Shown here piece by piece: positions 32,298-42,178 of a stretch of DNA of 64,000 nucleotides. Where the stretch lies: the NCBI RefSeq assembly GCF_001653335.1, contig NZ_CP015079.1, forward strand, positions 4,030,001 through 4,094,000, written 5' to 3'. The position numbers and the translations under genes were made by a program. Position 1 is the first letter of the stretch. Each line of letters starts with the position of its first letter. Origin of the DNA: Nocardioides dokdonensis FR1436 (GTDB taxonomy: Bacteria > Actinomycetota > Actinomycetes > Propionibacteriales > Nocardioidaceae). The notes beneath the pieces were generated by a model. The model did not search any database, was not told the DNA's origin, and saw only the letters and a program-made list of their open reading frames with translations.

Positions 32298-35200
32298 CGG
32301 CCCGGTCCTCGAGGTCGCCCTCCAGGTCGAGGTAGACCGCCTGCATCCGGGCCAGCGTGTCGGCGGCCGGGGACTCCCACAGCCCGCGGTCGGCGGCCTC
32401 GTGCAGCTTCTCCACGATGCCGCGCAGCGCCCACGGGTTGGAGCGGCGCATGAACTCCTGGTTCGTCTCGTCGAGCACGTACTCGCGGGCCAGCGACTCG
32501 TACATCCAGTCGTGCACGACCCCGGCGGTGGCGTCGAAGCCGTAGAGGTAGTCGACCGTGGCGGCGAGCTCGAAGGCGCCCTTGTAGCCGTGGCGCTGCA
32601 TGGCGGTGATCCAGCGCGGGTTGACCACGCGGGCCCGGAAGACCCGGTTCGTCTCCTCCTGCAGGGTGCGGGTGCGCACCGCGTCGGGGCTGGTCGAGTC
32701 GCCGACGTAGGCCTTCGGCTCGGCCCCGGTGAGCGCGCGCACGGTGGCGATCATCCCGCCGTGGTACTGGAAGTAGTCGTCGGAGTCGGCGATGTCGTGC
32801 TCGCGGGTGTCGATGTTCTTGGCGGCCACCTGGATCCGGCGGTACGCCGTGCGCATGTCGTCGGCGGCCGGCGCCCCGTCGAGGTCGCGGCCGTAGGCGA
32901 AGCCGCCCCAGGCGGTGTAGACCTCGGCCAGGTCGGCGTCGTCGCGCCAGGAGCCGGACTCCACGACCTGCAGGATGCCGGCGCCGTACGAGCCGGGCTT
33001 GGAGCCGAAGACCCGGGTGGTGGCCCGGCGGCGGTCGCCGTGCTCGGCGAGGTCGGCCTCGACGTGGGCGCGCACGAAGTTCTGCTCGGCGGGCTCGTCG
33101 AGGTCGGCGACCAGCTGCACGGCGTCGTCGAGCATCGCCACGACGTGCGGGAAGGCGTCGCGGAAGAAGCCGGAGATCCGCACCGTGACGTCGATCCGCG
33201 GGCGGCCCAGCTCCTCGAGCGGCACCACCTGCAGGTCCGAGACGCGTCGCGAGGCCTCGTCCCAGACCGGGCGCACCCCGAGCAGGGCGAGCACCTCGGC
33301 CACGTCGTCGCCGGAGGTGCGCATCGCGCTGGTGCCCCACACCGAGAGCCCCACGGAGGTCGGGTAGGCGCCGGTGTCGTCGAGGTGGCGCTGGAGCAGC
33401 GAGTGGGCCATCGCGACGCCGGTCTGCCAGGCAAGGCGGCTCGGCACGGCGCGCGGGTCGACGGTGTAGAAGTTGCGCCCGGTCGGCAGCACGTTGACCA
33501 GCCCGCGCAGCGGGGAGCCCGACGGGCCGGCGGGGACGAACCCGCCGTCGAGGGCGTGCAGCACCGCGTCGAGCTCGTCGGTGGTGCGGTCCAGGCGGGG
33601 CACCACCTGCTCGGCGGCGAAGGCGAGCACGCGCCGGACCTCGGGGTCGTGGTGCAGGTCCGCGACCGCTGCGGGGTCCCAGCCGGCCTTCTCCATCGCG
33701 AGCACCAGGTCGCGGGCCTGGGCCTCGAGCTGGTCGAGCTCGGCCAGCCCCTGCTGCGGTTCCGGGGTCTCGACGATGCCCGAGCCTCCGGCCCTCGCTG
33801 CTCGACCACCGGAGAGCGCGACGCGCAGGCCGGGCACCGCCGCGGACTCACCACCCCACACCTGCGAGGCGCGCAGGATCGCCAGCACCAGGTTGACCCG
33901 GGCCTCCCCCTCGGGGGCCTGGCCCAGCACGTGCAGCCCGTCGCGGATCTGGGCGTCCTTGATCTCGCAGAGCCAGCCGTCGACGTGCAGCAGGAAGTCG
34001 TCGAACTCCTCGTCACCAGGGCGCTCGTCGAGGCCGAGGTCGCGATGCATCTCGGCGGCGTGCATCAGCTGCCAGATCTCGCCGCGCACCGCCGGCAGCT
34101 TGGCGGGGTCCATCGCGGCGATGTTGGCGTGCTCGTCGAGCAGCTGCTCCAGGCGCGCGATGTCGCCGTAGGTCTCCGCACGCGCCATCGGCGGGATGAG
34201 GTGGTCCACGATCGTGGCGTGCGCGCGGCGCTTGGCCTGGGCCCCCTCCCCCGGGTCGTTGACCAGGAACGGGTAGACCAGCGGCAGGCTGCCGATCGCG
34301 GCGTCGGTGGCGCAGGAGGCCGACAGCGCCGCGTTCTTGCCCGGGAGCCACTCCATCGACCCGTGCTTGCCCAGGTGCACCACCGCGTGCGCGCCGAACC
34401 CGCCGGACTCCTGCGACGCCTCGAGCCAGCGGTAGGCCGCGAGGTAGTGGTGGCTGGGGGCCAGGTCGGGGTCGTGGTAGATCGCGACCGGGTTCTCCCC
34501 GAAGCCCCGGGGCGGCTGGATCAGCAGCACCACGTTGCCCGCCGTGATGGTGGCGAGCACGATCTCACCGGCCGCGTTGGTGAACAGGGTGCCGGGCGCG
34601 CCGCCCCACGCGTCGGTGATCTGCGCGCGCAGGTCGGCGGGCAGGTCGGCGGTCCACGCGGCGTACTGCTCGGGGGTGATCCGCACGTGGGCGTCGCTGA
34701 GCTGGGCGTGGGTCAGCCACTCCTCGTCCTGCCCGCCGGCGGCGATCAGCGCATGGATCAGCGCGTCGCCGGCCTCGGTGTCGTCGCCCAGCTCGAGGCC
34801 CGGGATCTCCCCGGGGGCACCGAGGTCGTAGCCGGCGTCGCGCAGCCGGCGCAGCAGGCGGATGGTCGAGACCGGCGTGTCCAGGCCGACCGCGTTGCCG
34901 ACCCGCGAGTGCTTGGTCGGGTAGGCCGAGAGCATCAGCGCGACCCTGCGCTGCGCGGGCGGCGTACGCCGCAGCCGGGCGTGGTTGACCGCGATCCGGG
35001 CGACCCGGTCGCACCGCTCGGCGTCGGCGACGTAGCGCGGCAGCCCCTCGGCGTCGATCTCCTTGAACGAGAACGGCGCGGTGATGATCCGTCCGTCGAA
35101 CTCGGGGATCGCGATCTGGGTGGCGGAGTCGAGCGGGGTGACCCCGTCGTCGCTGGCCTCCCACTCGGCGCGGCTGCTGGTCAGGCACAGGCCCTGGAGG

Positions 35201-35943
35201 ACGGGGATGTCGAGGGCGGCCATCCGCTCCACGTCCCAGGCCTCGTCGTGACCGCCGGCGCCGGCCGTCGCCGGGGTGCTGCCGCCGGCGGCGAGGACGG
35301 TGACCACGAGCGCGTCGAGGGTGCCCAGCGCGTCGTACAGGTCGTCGGAGGCCGCGCGCAGGGAGCCCGCGAAGATCGGGACGCCGACGGCCAGGCCGGT
35401 CGCGTCGACCGCGTCGGCCAGGGCGTGGGCGAAGGCGGTGTTCCCGCTGGCCTCGTGGGCGCGGTAGTAGAGGATGCCGACCCGCGGCAGGTCGCTGTCC
35501 ACGTGCGGGCGGGCCCAGCCCCACTGGGGCAGGGCGGCCGGCGGCTCGAACCCCTCGCCGGTCAGCAGCACCGTGTCGGAGAGGAACGCGTGCAGCTGGG
35601 CGAGGTTGGCCGGGCCGCCCTCGGCGAGGTAGCGGTGGGCCTCCGCGGCGATGCCCATCGGCACCGAGGAGAGCTCCATCAGCTCGGCGCTGGGCTGCTG
35701 CTCGCCGCCCAGCACGACGGTCGGGACGCCCGTGGCAGCGACCCGGGTGAAGCCGGAGCACAGGTCCTGCGGCGAGCCCAGGACCCGTCCGACCACCAGG
35801 TCGCAGCCCTCGATGGTCTCGGCCATCGACTGGTGACCCGGCCGGGCCGGGTTGGCCACGACGTAGTCGGCCCCGCTGGCGCGGGCCGAGAGGAGGTCGG
35901 TGTCGGAGGTGGACAGCAGCGCGATGCGCACGCGTCGGGTCAT
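32290..35943 (-). CDS. cobN: cobaltochelatase subunit CobN
   Basis: Large catalytic subunit (1217 aa) of the ATP-dependent cobalt chelatase that inserts Co2+ into hydrogenobyrinic acid a,c-diamide. It begins VRIALLSTSDTDLLSARA and contains GILYYRAHEASGNTAFAHAL, HLGKHGSMEWLPGKNAALS, WGTSAMRTSGDDVAEVLALL and the conserved C-terminal YGFDATAGVVHDWMYESLA. The length is within the family range. The ATG at 35943 has GAGGAG 8 bases upstream, located immediately after the last hairpin of a cobalamin riboswitch. The motor partner is the ChlI/ChlD fusion at the head of the opposing operon. Confidence 0.97.
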   Translation of the reverse strand: MTRRVRIALLSTSDTDLLSARASGADYVVANPARPGHQSMAETIEGCDLVVGRVLGSPQDLCSGFTRVAATGVPTVVLGGEQQPSAELMELSSVPMGIAAEAHRYLAEGGPANLAQLHAFLSDTVLLTGEGFEPPAALPQWGWARPHVDSDLPRVGILYYRAHEASGNTAFAHALADAVDATGLAVGVPIFAGSLRAASDDLYDALGTLDALVVTVLAAGGSTPATAGAGGHDEAWDVERMAALDIPVLQGLCLTSSRAEWEASDDGVTPLDSATQIAIPEFDGRIITAPFSFKEIDAEGLPRYVADAERCDRVARIAVNHARLRRTPPAQRRVALMLSAYPTKHSRVGNAVGLDTPVSTIRLLRRLRDAGYDLGAPGEIPGLELGDDTEAGDALIHALIAAGGQDEEWLTHAQLSDAHVRITPEQYAAWTADLPADLRAQITDAWGGAPGTLFTNAAGEIVLATITAGNVVLLIQPPRGFGENPVAIYHDPDLAPSHHYLAAYRWLEASQESGGFGAHAVVHLGKHGSMEWLPGKNAALSASCATDAAIGSLPLVYPFLVNDPGEGAQAKRRAHATIVDHLIPPMARAETYGDIARLEQLLDEHANIAAMDPAKLPAVRGEIWQLMHAAEMHRDLGLDERPGDEEFDDFLLHVDGWLCEIKDAQIRDGLHVLGQAPEGEARVNLVLAILRASQVWGGESAAVPGLRVALSGGRAARAGGSGIVETPEPQQGLAELDQLEAQARDLVLAMEKAGWDPAAVADLHHDPEVRRVLAFAAEQVVPRLDRTTDELDAVLHALDGGFVPAGPSGSPLRGLVNVLPTGRNFYTVDPRAVPSRLAWQTGVAMAHSLLQRHLDDTGAYPTSVGLSVWGTSAMRTSGDDVAEVLALLGVRPVWDEASRRVSDLQVVPLEELGRPRIDVTVRISGFFRDAFPHVVAMLDDAVQLVADLDEPAEQNFVRAHVEADLAEHGDRRRATTRVFGSKPGSYGAGILQVVESGSWRDDADLAEVYTAWGGFAYGRDLDGAPAADDMRTAYRRIQVAAKNIDTREHDIADSDDYFQYHGGMIATVRALTGAEPKAYVGDSTSPDAVRTRTLQEETNRVFRARVVNPRWITAMQRHGYKGAFELAATVDYLYGFDATAGVVHDWMYESLAREYVLDETNQEFMRRSNPWALRGIVEKLHEAADRGLWESPAADTLARMQAVYLDLEGDLEDRAGG

Positions 35944-35944
35944 C

Positions 35945-36100
35945 GTGTTTCTCCTCGGGGTTCTCGCCCCTGGTCGGCGGAGGTCCCGTGGCCAGTGTCT
36001 GGCTACACCCGCTGCTCTCGCAGCGGGCTCACAGTGGCGGAACCGCCCCGGACTTCGACATCGCTGCCGGCACCGGGTTCCTGGTCACCACGAGACGTGT
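35945..36100 (-). promoter_or_regulatory. cobalamin riboswitch upstream of cobN (with 14-nt insertion)
   Basis: Minus-strand elements in order: GGTGACCAGGAACCCGGTG, AAGTCCGGGGCGGTTCCGCC, GCCACTGTGAGCCCGC, AGCCAGACACTGGCCACGGG, and a final GGGGCGAGAACCCC hairpin touching the GAGGAG ribosome site. Compared with the copy before btuF, the loop between CCGGTG and AAGTCCGG (the P5 apical loop) carries 14 extra bases (36056-36069). Confidence 0.93.
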
Positions 36101-36106
36101 GGGCGC

Positions 36107-36112
36107 AGCCTA
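36107..36112 (-). promoter_or_regulatory. -10 box upstream of the cobN riboswitch
   Basis: TAGGCT on the minus strand followed by GCGCC, placed a few bases past the btuD stop. The btuF riboswitch has TACGCT followed by GCGCC at the same relative place, so the promoter is conserved in both copies. Confidence 0.55.
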
Positions 36113-36115
36113 ACC

Positions 36116-36930
<815 letters not shown>

Positions 36931-36934
<4 letters not shown>

Positions 36935-37989
36935 GCCGCCGCCGGGGTGCGTCGCAGCAGGTAGGCGAAGAACGGGGCACCGACGATCGCGGTGACGACC
37001 CCGATCGGGATCTCCTGGCCCGACACCCATGAACGGGCCAGGGTGTCGGCCCAGACCAGCAGGACGGCGCCGAGCAGGGCCGCGAGCGGCAGCAGCAGCC
37101 GGTGCTGGGGACCGGTCACGAACCGCACCACGTGCGGCACGACCAGACCCACGAAGCCGATGGCCCCCGAGAACGCCACCAGGCACGCGGTGACCAGCGC
37201 GGTGACGACCATCAGCAGCCAGCGCAGCCGGTCGACCTCGATGCCCAACGAGCGCGCCGAGGACTCCCCGAAGGCCAGTGCGTCGAGCTGGCCGGCCATG
37301 GTCATGAACAGCAGGGTCGAGACCACGGCTACCACGCTCACGCTCAGCGCCGTCCCCCAGCGCAGCCCGGCCACCGACCCCAGCGTCCAGCCCAGCACCC
37401 GACGCGCGGCGTCCGCGTCCCCGGCCATGATCACCACCATCGAGGTGTAGGCGGCACACACCTGCGCGGTGGCCACCCCGGCCAGGACGGTGCGTCCCGG
37501 GGACAGCGACCCGCCCGGCCCGGCGGCCAGGACCAGCACCAGCACGAGCGCCGCCAAGGCCCCCACGAACCCGGCCGCGGCCACGGCTGCGGAGCCGACC
37601 AGCCCGACGACCGAGACCCCGAGCACGATGACCGTGACGGCCCCGACGGCCGCGCCGCTGGAGATGCCCAGCAGGTAGGGGTCGGCCAGGTCGTTGCGGG
37701 TCAGTGCCTGCAGCACCGCACCGCAGCACGCGAGCGAGGCGCCGATCGCCGCGGCCCCCAGCACCCTCGGCATCCGCAGCTGCCAGACGATCTGGTCGTC
37801 GAGCAGGCTCACGTCCAACCCCTCGACGCCCAGGCCCTCGACACCGAGGCGGCGCACGACGACCTGGACGACCGTCGACAGCGGGACCGGCACCGCGCCG
37901 ATGCCCAGGGCCACGGCCATGCTGAGCAGCAGCACGGCGCCCGCGCTCAGCAGGACGAGGGACGAGAGGGCCGGTCGGCCCCGGATCAC
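36931..37989 (-). CDS. btuC: FecCD-family ABC transporter permease, vitamin B12 uptake
   Basis: Polytopic permease (352 aa) with about nine to ten hydrophobic segments and the FecCD/BtuC signatures RMPRVLGAAAIGASLACCGA, LADPYLLGISSGAAVGA, GAIGFVGLVVPHVVR and LADT-type WADTLARSWVSGQEIPIGV near the C-terminus. The GTG at 37989 (VIRGRPALSS) overlaps the btuF stop as GTGA. It is coupled to btuF upstream and btuD downstream. Confidence 0.9.
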
Positions 37990-38993
37990 GAGCCGGACAG
38001 CCTGGTCAGCCGGGCGGCCACCGAGCTCGCCCCGTCGACCAGGCGCACCCCCGGCGTCGACTCCGAGAACGGCACCCGGACGTAGCGCTGCTCGCGCACC
38101 GCACCGAGGGTGCTCAGCACCGGGTCCGACTCGAGGTAGGCGATCTTGTCCGCGGCGCTGGACCACGCGGCGTCGGCCAGCACGATCACGTCGGGGTCGG
38201 CCACGACGACCTTCTCCCAGCTGGCCTCGACCCAGCCGCCCGGCTGGTCGGCGAAGACGTTGGTCGCCCCGACCGCGTCCAGCACCAGCTGCGGGCCGCC
38301 GGCGCCGGCGCCGACGTACGGCGTCCTGTCACCGGAGTCGTACCAGAGCACGTCGAGGTCCGCACCGGCCTCGGCCGCCGCCAGGTCGGCCAGCTGCTGC
38401 TGCTGCTCGGCGCGCAGCCGCTCGGCTCGCTCGGGCACACCGAACGCGGCGGCGACGGCGTCCACCTCGTCCCAGACCGCCTCGAAGGAGGGGGCCGGAC
38501 GCAGGTCGTCGTCCTCGCAGGCGAACGGCGACAGGTAGGCGGCGGTGCCGCTGCCCTCCAGCTCCTCGCGGCTGCCGGCGGCCCCGGCGTCGAACGCACT
38601 GACGTAGGCGCCGTAGACCAGGTCGGGCCCGGTGGCGAGCAGCTCCTCCCGGGTCGGGTACTGCGTCGAGAGCACCGGGACCGCGGCGTAGGCGTCGGCC
38701 CAGCGGCCGGCCACCGCGTCGTCGAGGTAGGCGGTGCCGACCAGCTGGTCCTCGACACCGAGCGCGAGGGCGACCTCGGTGGCGCCCTGGTTCATCGTGA
38801 CGCCTCGTCGCACGGGGCTCTCGAGCGTGCTGGTGTGCCCGCAGCTGGTGATCTCGACCGGGAACCCGGGCGCGCCGGCCGGCGCGGCACCTGCGGGCGG
38901 CTCCGGCGCTCCGGCGCAGGCCGAGGCGCCCAGCAGCAGCACCAGGGCGACCGTGGCCGCGGACAGGGTGGACGGGGACGGGCGTGGCCTCAT
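37986..38993 (-). CDS. btuF: ABC transporter substrate-binding lipoprotein, vitamin B12 uptake
   Basis: Class III periplasmic-binding-type protein (335 aa). The N-terminus is a lipoprotein signal with the hydrophobic stretch VALVLLLGASA before Cys26; the lipobox (ASAC) is a relaxed one. Family parts include GVTMNQGATEVALALGVEDQ, VPVLSTQYPTREELLATGPDLVYG (in two adjoining segments) and DPDVIVLADAAW. The ATG at 38993 follows GAGGAG at the end of a cobalamin riboswitch, which is why a corrinoid ligand is preferred over iron-siderophore. Confidence 0.85.
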   Translation of the reverse strand: MRPRPSPSTLSAATVALVLLLGASACAGAPEPPAGAAPAGAPGFPVEITSCGHTSTLESPVRRGVTMNQGATEVALALGVEDQLVGTAYLDDAVAGRWADAYAAVPVLSTQYPTREELLATGPDLVYGAYVSAFDAGAAGSREELEGSGTAAYLSPFACEDDDLRPAPSFEAVWDEVDAVAAAFGVPERAERLRAEQQQQLADLAAAEAGADLDVLWYDSGDRTPYVGAGAGGPQLVLDAVGATNVFADQPGGWVEASWEKVVVADPDVIVLADAAWSSAADKIAYLESDPVLSTLGAVREQRYVRVPFSESTPGVRLVDGASSVAARLTRLSGS

Positions 38994-38994
38994 C

Positions 38995-39138
38995 GCGTTT
39001 CTCCTCGGGGTTCTCGCCCCTTGCTCGACGGAGGTCCCGTGGCCAGTGTCTGGCTACGCCCGCGGTGCTGCTGCGGGCTCACAGTGGCGGAACCGCCCCG
39101 GACTTGCACCGGGTTCCTGGTCACCACGAGACGTGTGT
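38995..39138 (-). promoter_or_regulatory. cobalamin riboswitch upstream of btuFCD
   Basis: Minus-strand core GGTGACCAGGAACCCGGTGC then AAGTCCGGGGCGGTTCCGCC, ACTGTGAGCCCGC, AGCCAGACACTGGCCACGGG, and the GGGGCGAGAACCCC hairpin before the ribosome site. It is a canonical form and shares four long identical blocks (24-33 bases each) with the cobN copy. Confidence 0.95.
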
Positions 39139-39143
39139 GGCGC

Positions 39144-39149
39144 AGCGTA
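39144..39149 (-). promoter_or_regulatory. -10 box upstream of the btuF riboswitch
   Basis: TACGCT on the minus strand followed by GCGCC, in the same relative position as the cobN copy. A TAGGCT on the plus strand at 39163-39168 is a candidate -10 for the divergent ABM gene. Confidence 0.5.
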
Positions 39150-39228
39150 GCCCCGTCGCGCCTAGGCTCGTCGCGGCAGGTCCACGCTCCGGTCGTCGGG
39201 ACCGCCCGTCCGCACAGAGGAGAGAGTC

Positions 39229-39552
39229 TTGATCTTCATCACCGCCCGTTTCCGCATCCAGCCCGAGCACGCCGACAGCTGGCCCGAGATCTCGCGCGAG
39301 TTCACCGAGTCGACCCGTGCCGAGCCGGGCTGCCTGTGGTTCGACTGGGCCCGCGCGCTCGACGACAGCAACGAGTACTTCCTGACCGAGGCCTTCGCCG
39401 ACGGTGAGGCCGGTGGGGCGCACGTGCAGTCCGAGCACTTCCAGAAGGCGACCCGCGAGCTGCCGGCGTACCTGGTCGAGACCCCCCGCATCGTCAGCAC
39501 CGAGGTCGAGGGCACCGACTGGTCGGAGCTCGGCGAGATGCGCGTCGGCTGA
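39229..39552 (+). CDS. antibiotic biosynthesis monooxygenase (ABM/YgiN-like) domain protein
   Basis: Single ABM dimeric alpha-beta barrel domain of 107 aa: FITARFRIQPEHADSW, EPGCLWFDWARALDDSNEYFLTEAFAD and HVQSEHFQKATRELPAYL. Relatives include quinol monooxygenases and small scavenging enzymes, and substrate prediction is not possible. A TTG start at 39229 is chosen because AGGAGA lies 7 bases upstream and the protein then begins exactly at the first beta strand. It is followed 16 bases later by the FAD-linked oxidase gene, which may share its mRNA. Confidence 0.85.
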   Translation: MIFITARFRIQPEHADSWPEISREFTESTRAEPGCLWFDWARALDDSNEYFLTEAFADGEAGGAHVQSEHFQKATRELPAYLVETPRIVSTEVEGTDWSELGEMRVG

Positions 39553-39568
39553 GCGGCCGCCGACACCG

Positions 39569-40951
39569 GTGAGCACTCCCTTCGACCGGCTCGGTCCCGA
39601 CCTGGTCACCACGGACCCCGACCTCGTCGCGTCCTACGCGCGCGACGAGTCGGCCCTGGGGGTGGGCAGCGGTCTGGTCGGCGGGGCCGGGCCGGTCGCC
39701 GTCGTGAGCCCCCGCAGCACCGCCGACGTGGCCGCGACGCTGGCCATCGCCCACGAGCACCGGGTGCCGGTGGTGGTGCGCGGCGCCGGCAGCGGGCTGT
39801 CCGGCGCCGCGACCGCCCCCGACGGCTCGGTCGTGCTGTCCACCCGGCGTCTCGCGCGCGTCCTCGAGATCGACCGCGGTGAACGGCTGGCCGTGGTCCA
39901 GCCCGGGGTCGTCACCGGCGACCTGCGCACCGCCGTGGCCGAGGTCGGCCTCTTCTACCCGCCCGATCCCGGCAGCGTGGCCTTCTCCACGATCGGCGGC
40001 AACGTCGCCACGAACGCCGGGGGCATGTGCTGCGTCAAGTACGGCGTCACCGGCGACTTCGTGCTCGGGCTGGAGGTGGTGCTCGCCGACGGCACGATCA
40101 CGAGGACCGGCCGGCGCACCGCGAAGGGCGTGGCCGGCTACGACCTGACGGCGCTCCTGGTCGGCTCCGAGGGCACGCTCGGCGTGATCACCGAGATCAC
40201 CCTGCGGCTGCTGCCCGCCCCCGGCCCGGCCCGCACGCTGGTCGCGACGTTCCCCGGCCTCGCCGCCGCCGGGGCCGCGGTCGCTGCGGTCGCGACCGCG
40301 GGACTGCCCCTGTCGATGCTCGAGGTGATGGACCGCACCACGCTCGACGCCGTGGACCGCCTGACCCGGATGGGCCTCGGCGAGGGCGGCACCCCCGCCG
40401 CGATGCTCCTCGCGCAGTGCGACGACCCGGCCGCGGCCCTCGTCCTCGAACGGATGGCGGTGCTGTGCGAGGCCGCCGGTGCCGTCGACGTCGTCAGCGC
40501 CGACGACGCCGCCGAGGGCGAGGCGCTGCTCGAGGCGCGGCGCCAGGCCCTCCCGGCGCTGGAGCAGCTCGGTGACTGGATCCTCGACGACGTCTGCGTG
40601 CCCCGGGGCCGCGTCGTCGAGCTCCTCGAGGGCGTCGAGCGCATCGCCGCCGCCGAGTCGCTGACCATCGGCGTCTTCGGCCATGCCGGGGACGGCAACA
40701 TGCACCCGACGATCGTCCACGACGCGGCCGACCCCGCCTCGGTGGCCGCCGCTGCACGCGCCTTCGACGCGATCACGGCACTGGCCCTCGACCTCGGCGG
40801 GACCATCACCGGCGAGCACGGGGTGGGCCGGCTCAAGCGGGACTGGCTGGCCCGCGAGCTCGACCCGGGCGCGATGGCGCTGTCGCGCGCGCTCAAGGAC
40901 GCGGTGGACCCGCGCGGCATCCTCAACCCCGGCTGCGTCCTGCCCGCCTGA
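39569..40951 (+). CDS. FAD-linked oxidase, GlcD/D-lactate dehydrogenase family
   Basis: Flavoprotein (460 aa) of the VAO/PCMH family that oxidises 2-hydroxy acids such as glycolate or D-lactate. The FAD-binding loop is VVVRGAGSGLSGAA, followed by PPDPGSVAFSTIGGNVATNA and VGSEGTLGVIT. The C-terminal cap has GHAGDGNMHPTI and GEHGVGRLKR. The GTG at 39569 is the first start after the ABM gene; the ribosome site is weak. No GlcE/GlcF partner is next to it, so it is probably a single-subunit type. The true substrate is not shown. Confidence 0.9.
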   Translation: MSTPFDRLGPDLVTTDPDLVASYARDESALGVGSGLVGGAGPVAVVSPRSTADVAATLAIAHEHRVPVVVRGAGSGLSGAATAPDGSVVLSTRRLARVLEIDRGERLAVVQPGVVTGDLRTAVAEVGLFYPPDPGSVAFSTIGGNVATNAGGMCCVKYGVTGDFVLGLEVVLADGTITRTGRRTAKGVAGYDLTALLVGSEGTLGVITEITLRLLPAPGPARTLVATFPGLAAAGAAVAAVATAGLPLSMLEVMDRTTLDAVDRLTRMGLGEGGTPAAMLLAQCDDPAAALVLERMAVLCEAAGAVDVVSADDAAEGEALLEARRQALPALEQLGDWILDDVCVPRGRVVELLEGVERIAAAESLTIGVFGHAGDGNMHPTIVHDAADPASVAAAARAFDAITALALDLGGTITGEHGVGRLKRDWLARELDPGAMALSRALKDAVDPRGILNPGCVLPA

Positions 40952-40983
40952 GCGGTGCCCTCCGGGCCGGGATCCCGGAAATG

Positions 40984-41031
40984 GCGAGGACCCCCGGCCC
41001 GGCACTCTCGTGCCCGACCGGGGGTCCTCGC
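40984..41031. terminator. bidirectional stem-loop between the FAD oxidase gene and tRNA-Ala
   Basis: Perfect 14-bp arms GCGAGGACCCCCGG (40984-40997) and CCGGGGGTCCTCGC (41018-41031), lying 3 bases beyond the tRNA 3' end and 32 bases past the plus-strand gene. There is no U tract. It serves both convergent transcripts. Confidence 0.7.
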
Positions 41032-41033
41032 GA

Positions 41034-41109
41034 TGGTGGAGCTGAGGGGACTCGAACCCCTGACCCTCTGCATGCCATGCAGATGCGCTACCAGCTGCGC
41101 CACAGCCCC
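41034..41109 (-). tRNA. tRNA-Ala (anticodon GGC)
   Basis: A 76-nt cloverleaf on the minus strand with 3' CCA encoded. The acceptor GGGGCTG pairs with CAGCTCC (one G-U). The D-arm is GCGC...GCGC, the anticodon stem is TCTGC/GCAGA around the loop ATGGCAT (anticodon GGC), and the T-arm is AGGGG TTCGAGT CCCCT. It decodes GCC/GCU, the commonest Ala codons in this genome. Confidence 0.97.
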
Positions 41110-41186
41110 ATCCGTCTGCCTCATCCGTCTCCGGTGAGCGACCTGCGGAACATTAGCCGACGTCCCGCGACGATGCGAATTCGGGG

Positions 41187-41807
41187 TCAGCCGATGGTGC
41201 GGTGGTAGGCCTCGAGCCGCAGCTCGCCGTCCTCCGGGTGCTCCCGGAAGACCGCCCAGCCGCAGTTTCCGAGGCCGTGCAGGGTCCGGAACTGCTCCTC
41301 GGGCCAGCCCAGCAGCGCCCCCGTGGCCACCCGGATCGCTGCCCCGTGCGAGACCGCCAGCGCGGTTCCGCCCGCGGGGGTCGCGGCCAGCAGCTCACCG
41401 AGCGCCTCGGCCATCCGCATCCGCACCTCGGCGGCCTTCTCGGCCCCCGGCACCACGTCGTAGTGCCCGGCCCGGAAGGCCGTGAACTCCTCGGCGTCGA
41501 GGGCGCGGTACTCCTCGTGGGAGATCCCCTGCCGCTCGCCGAGGTGGAACTCGCGCAACCGCGCGTCGTACGTCGCCGAGGCCGGCGCGCGGCCCAGGGC
41601 GCGCAGCACCGGCGCCACGGTGGATCGGGCGCGGACCAGGTCGGAGCACCAGACGAGGTCGGGTGCGAGTGCCGCCACCACGGGGGCGGTGCGCTCGGCC
41701 TGGTCGCGACCGGTGTCGTCGAGGTCGACGTCGAGCTGGCCCTGGATGCGCCCGGTGCGGTTGGAGGCCGTCTGGCCGTGCCGCAGCAGGACCAGGGTGC
41801 GGCTCAC
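41187..41807 (-). CDS. histidine phosphatase family protein (phosphoglycerate mutase-like)
   Basis: 206-aa phosphatase with the RHG motif LLRHGQTASNRTGRIQG (His10 is the phosphorylated residue), CSDLVRARSTV, and the second histidine in ALAVSHGAAIRVATG. Family members range from phosphoglycerate phosphatases to alpha-ribazole phosphatase (CobC of enterics), which is otherwise missing from this B12 locus. The GTG at 41807 overlaps the rsfS stop (GTGA), in the common actinobacterial order nadD-rsfS-phosphatase, which argues for a general role. Confidence 0.88.
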   Translation of the reverse strand: MSRTLVLLRHGQTASNRTGRIQGQLDVDLDDTGRDQAERTAPVVAALAPDLVWCSDLVRARSTVAPVLRALGRAPASATYDARLREFHLGERQGISHEEYRALDAEEFTAFRAGHYDVVPGAEKAAEVRMRMAEALGELLAATPAGGTALAVSHGAAIRVATGALLGWPEEQFRTLHGLGNCGWAVFREHPEDGELRLEAYHRTIG

Positions 41808-42178
41808 CGCTGGTCGGTGACGTCGGCCGGGAGCTCGATCGCGGGGCAGTCGCGCCACAGCCGCTCGAGGGCGTAGAACTCGCGCTCCTCCTCGTGCTGG
41901 ACGTGCACGACGATGTCGCCGTAATCGAGGAGCACCCAGCGTCCGTCGCGACCGCCCTCGCGGCGGATCGGCTTCGCGCCGATCTCGCGCAGCCCGTCCT
42001 CGACCGCCTCGACGACCGCCTTGACCTGGCGGTCGTTGGCGGCCGAGACCAGCAGGAAGGCGTCGGTGATGGCCAGCTGCTCGCTGACGTCGAAGGCGAC
42101 GAGGTTCGTGCCGAGCTTGTCGCCGGCGGCGCGGGCGGCGGCGAGCACCAGCTCGGTCGCGTGGTCGGTGGCAGTCAT
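41804..42178 (-). CDS. rsfS: ribosome silencing factor RsfS
   Basis: RsfS/YbeB/DUF143 family protein (124 aa) that binds ribosomal protein L14 and stops 50S-30S joining when nutrients are short. Signatures are [58 protein letters not shown] and [12 protein letters not shown]. The ATG at 42178 overlaps the nadD stop as ATGA. Confidence 0.95.
   Translation of the reverse strand: MTATDHATELVLAAARAAGDKLGTNLVAFDVSEQLAITDAFLLVSAANDRQVKAVVEAVEDGLREIGAKPIRREGGRDGRWVLLDYGDIVVHVQHEEEREFYALERLWRDCPAIELPADVTDQR

Noticed and set aside
41187-41807. Naming the histidine phosphatase as alpha-ribazole phosphatase
   Set aside because: It is coupled to nadD-rsfS, not to cob genes, and the family motifs do not tell these activities apart.
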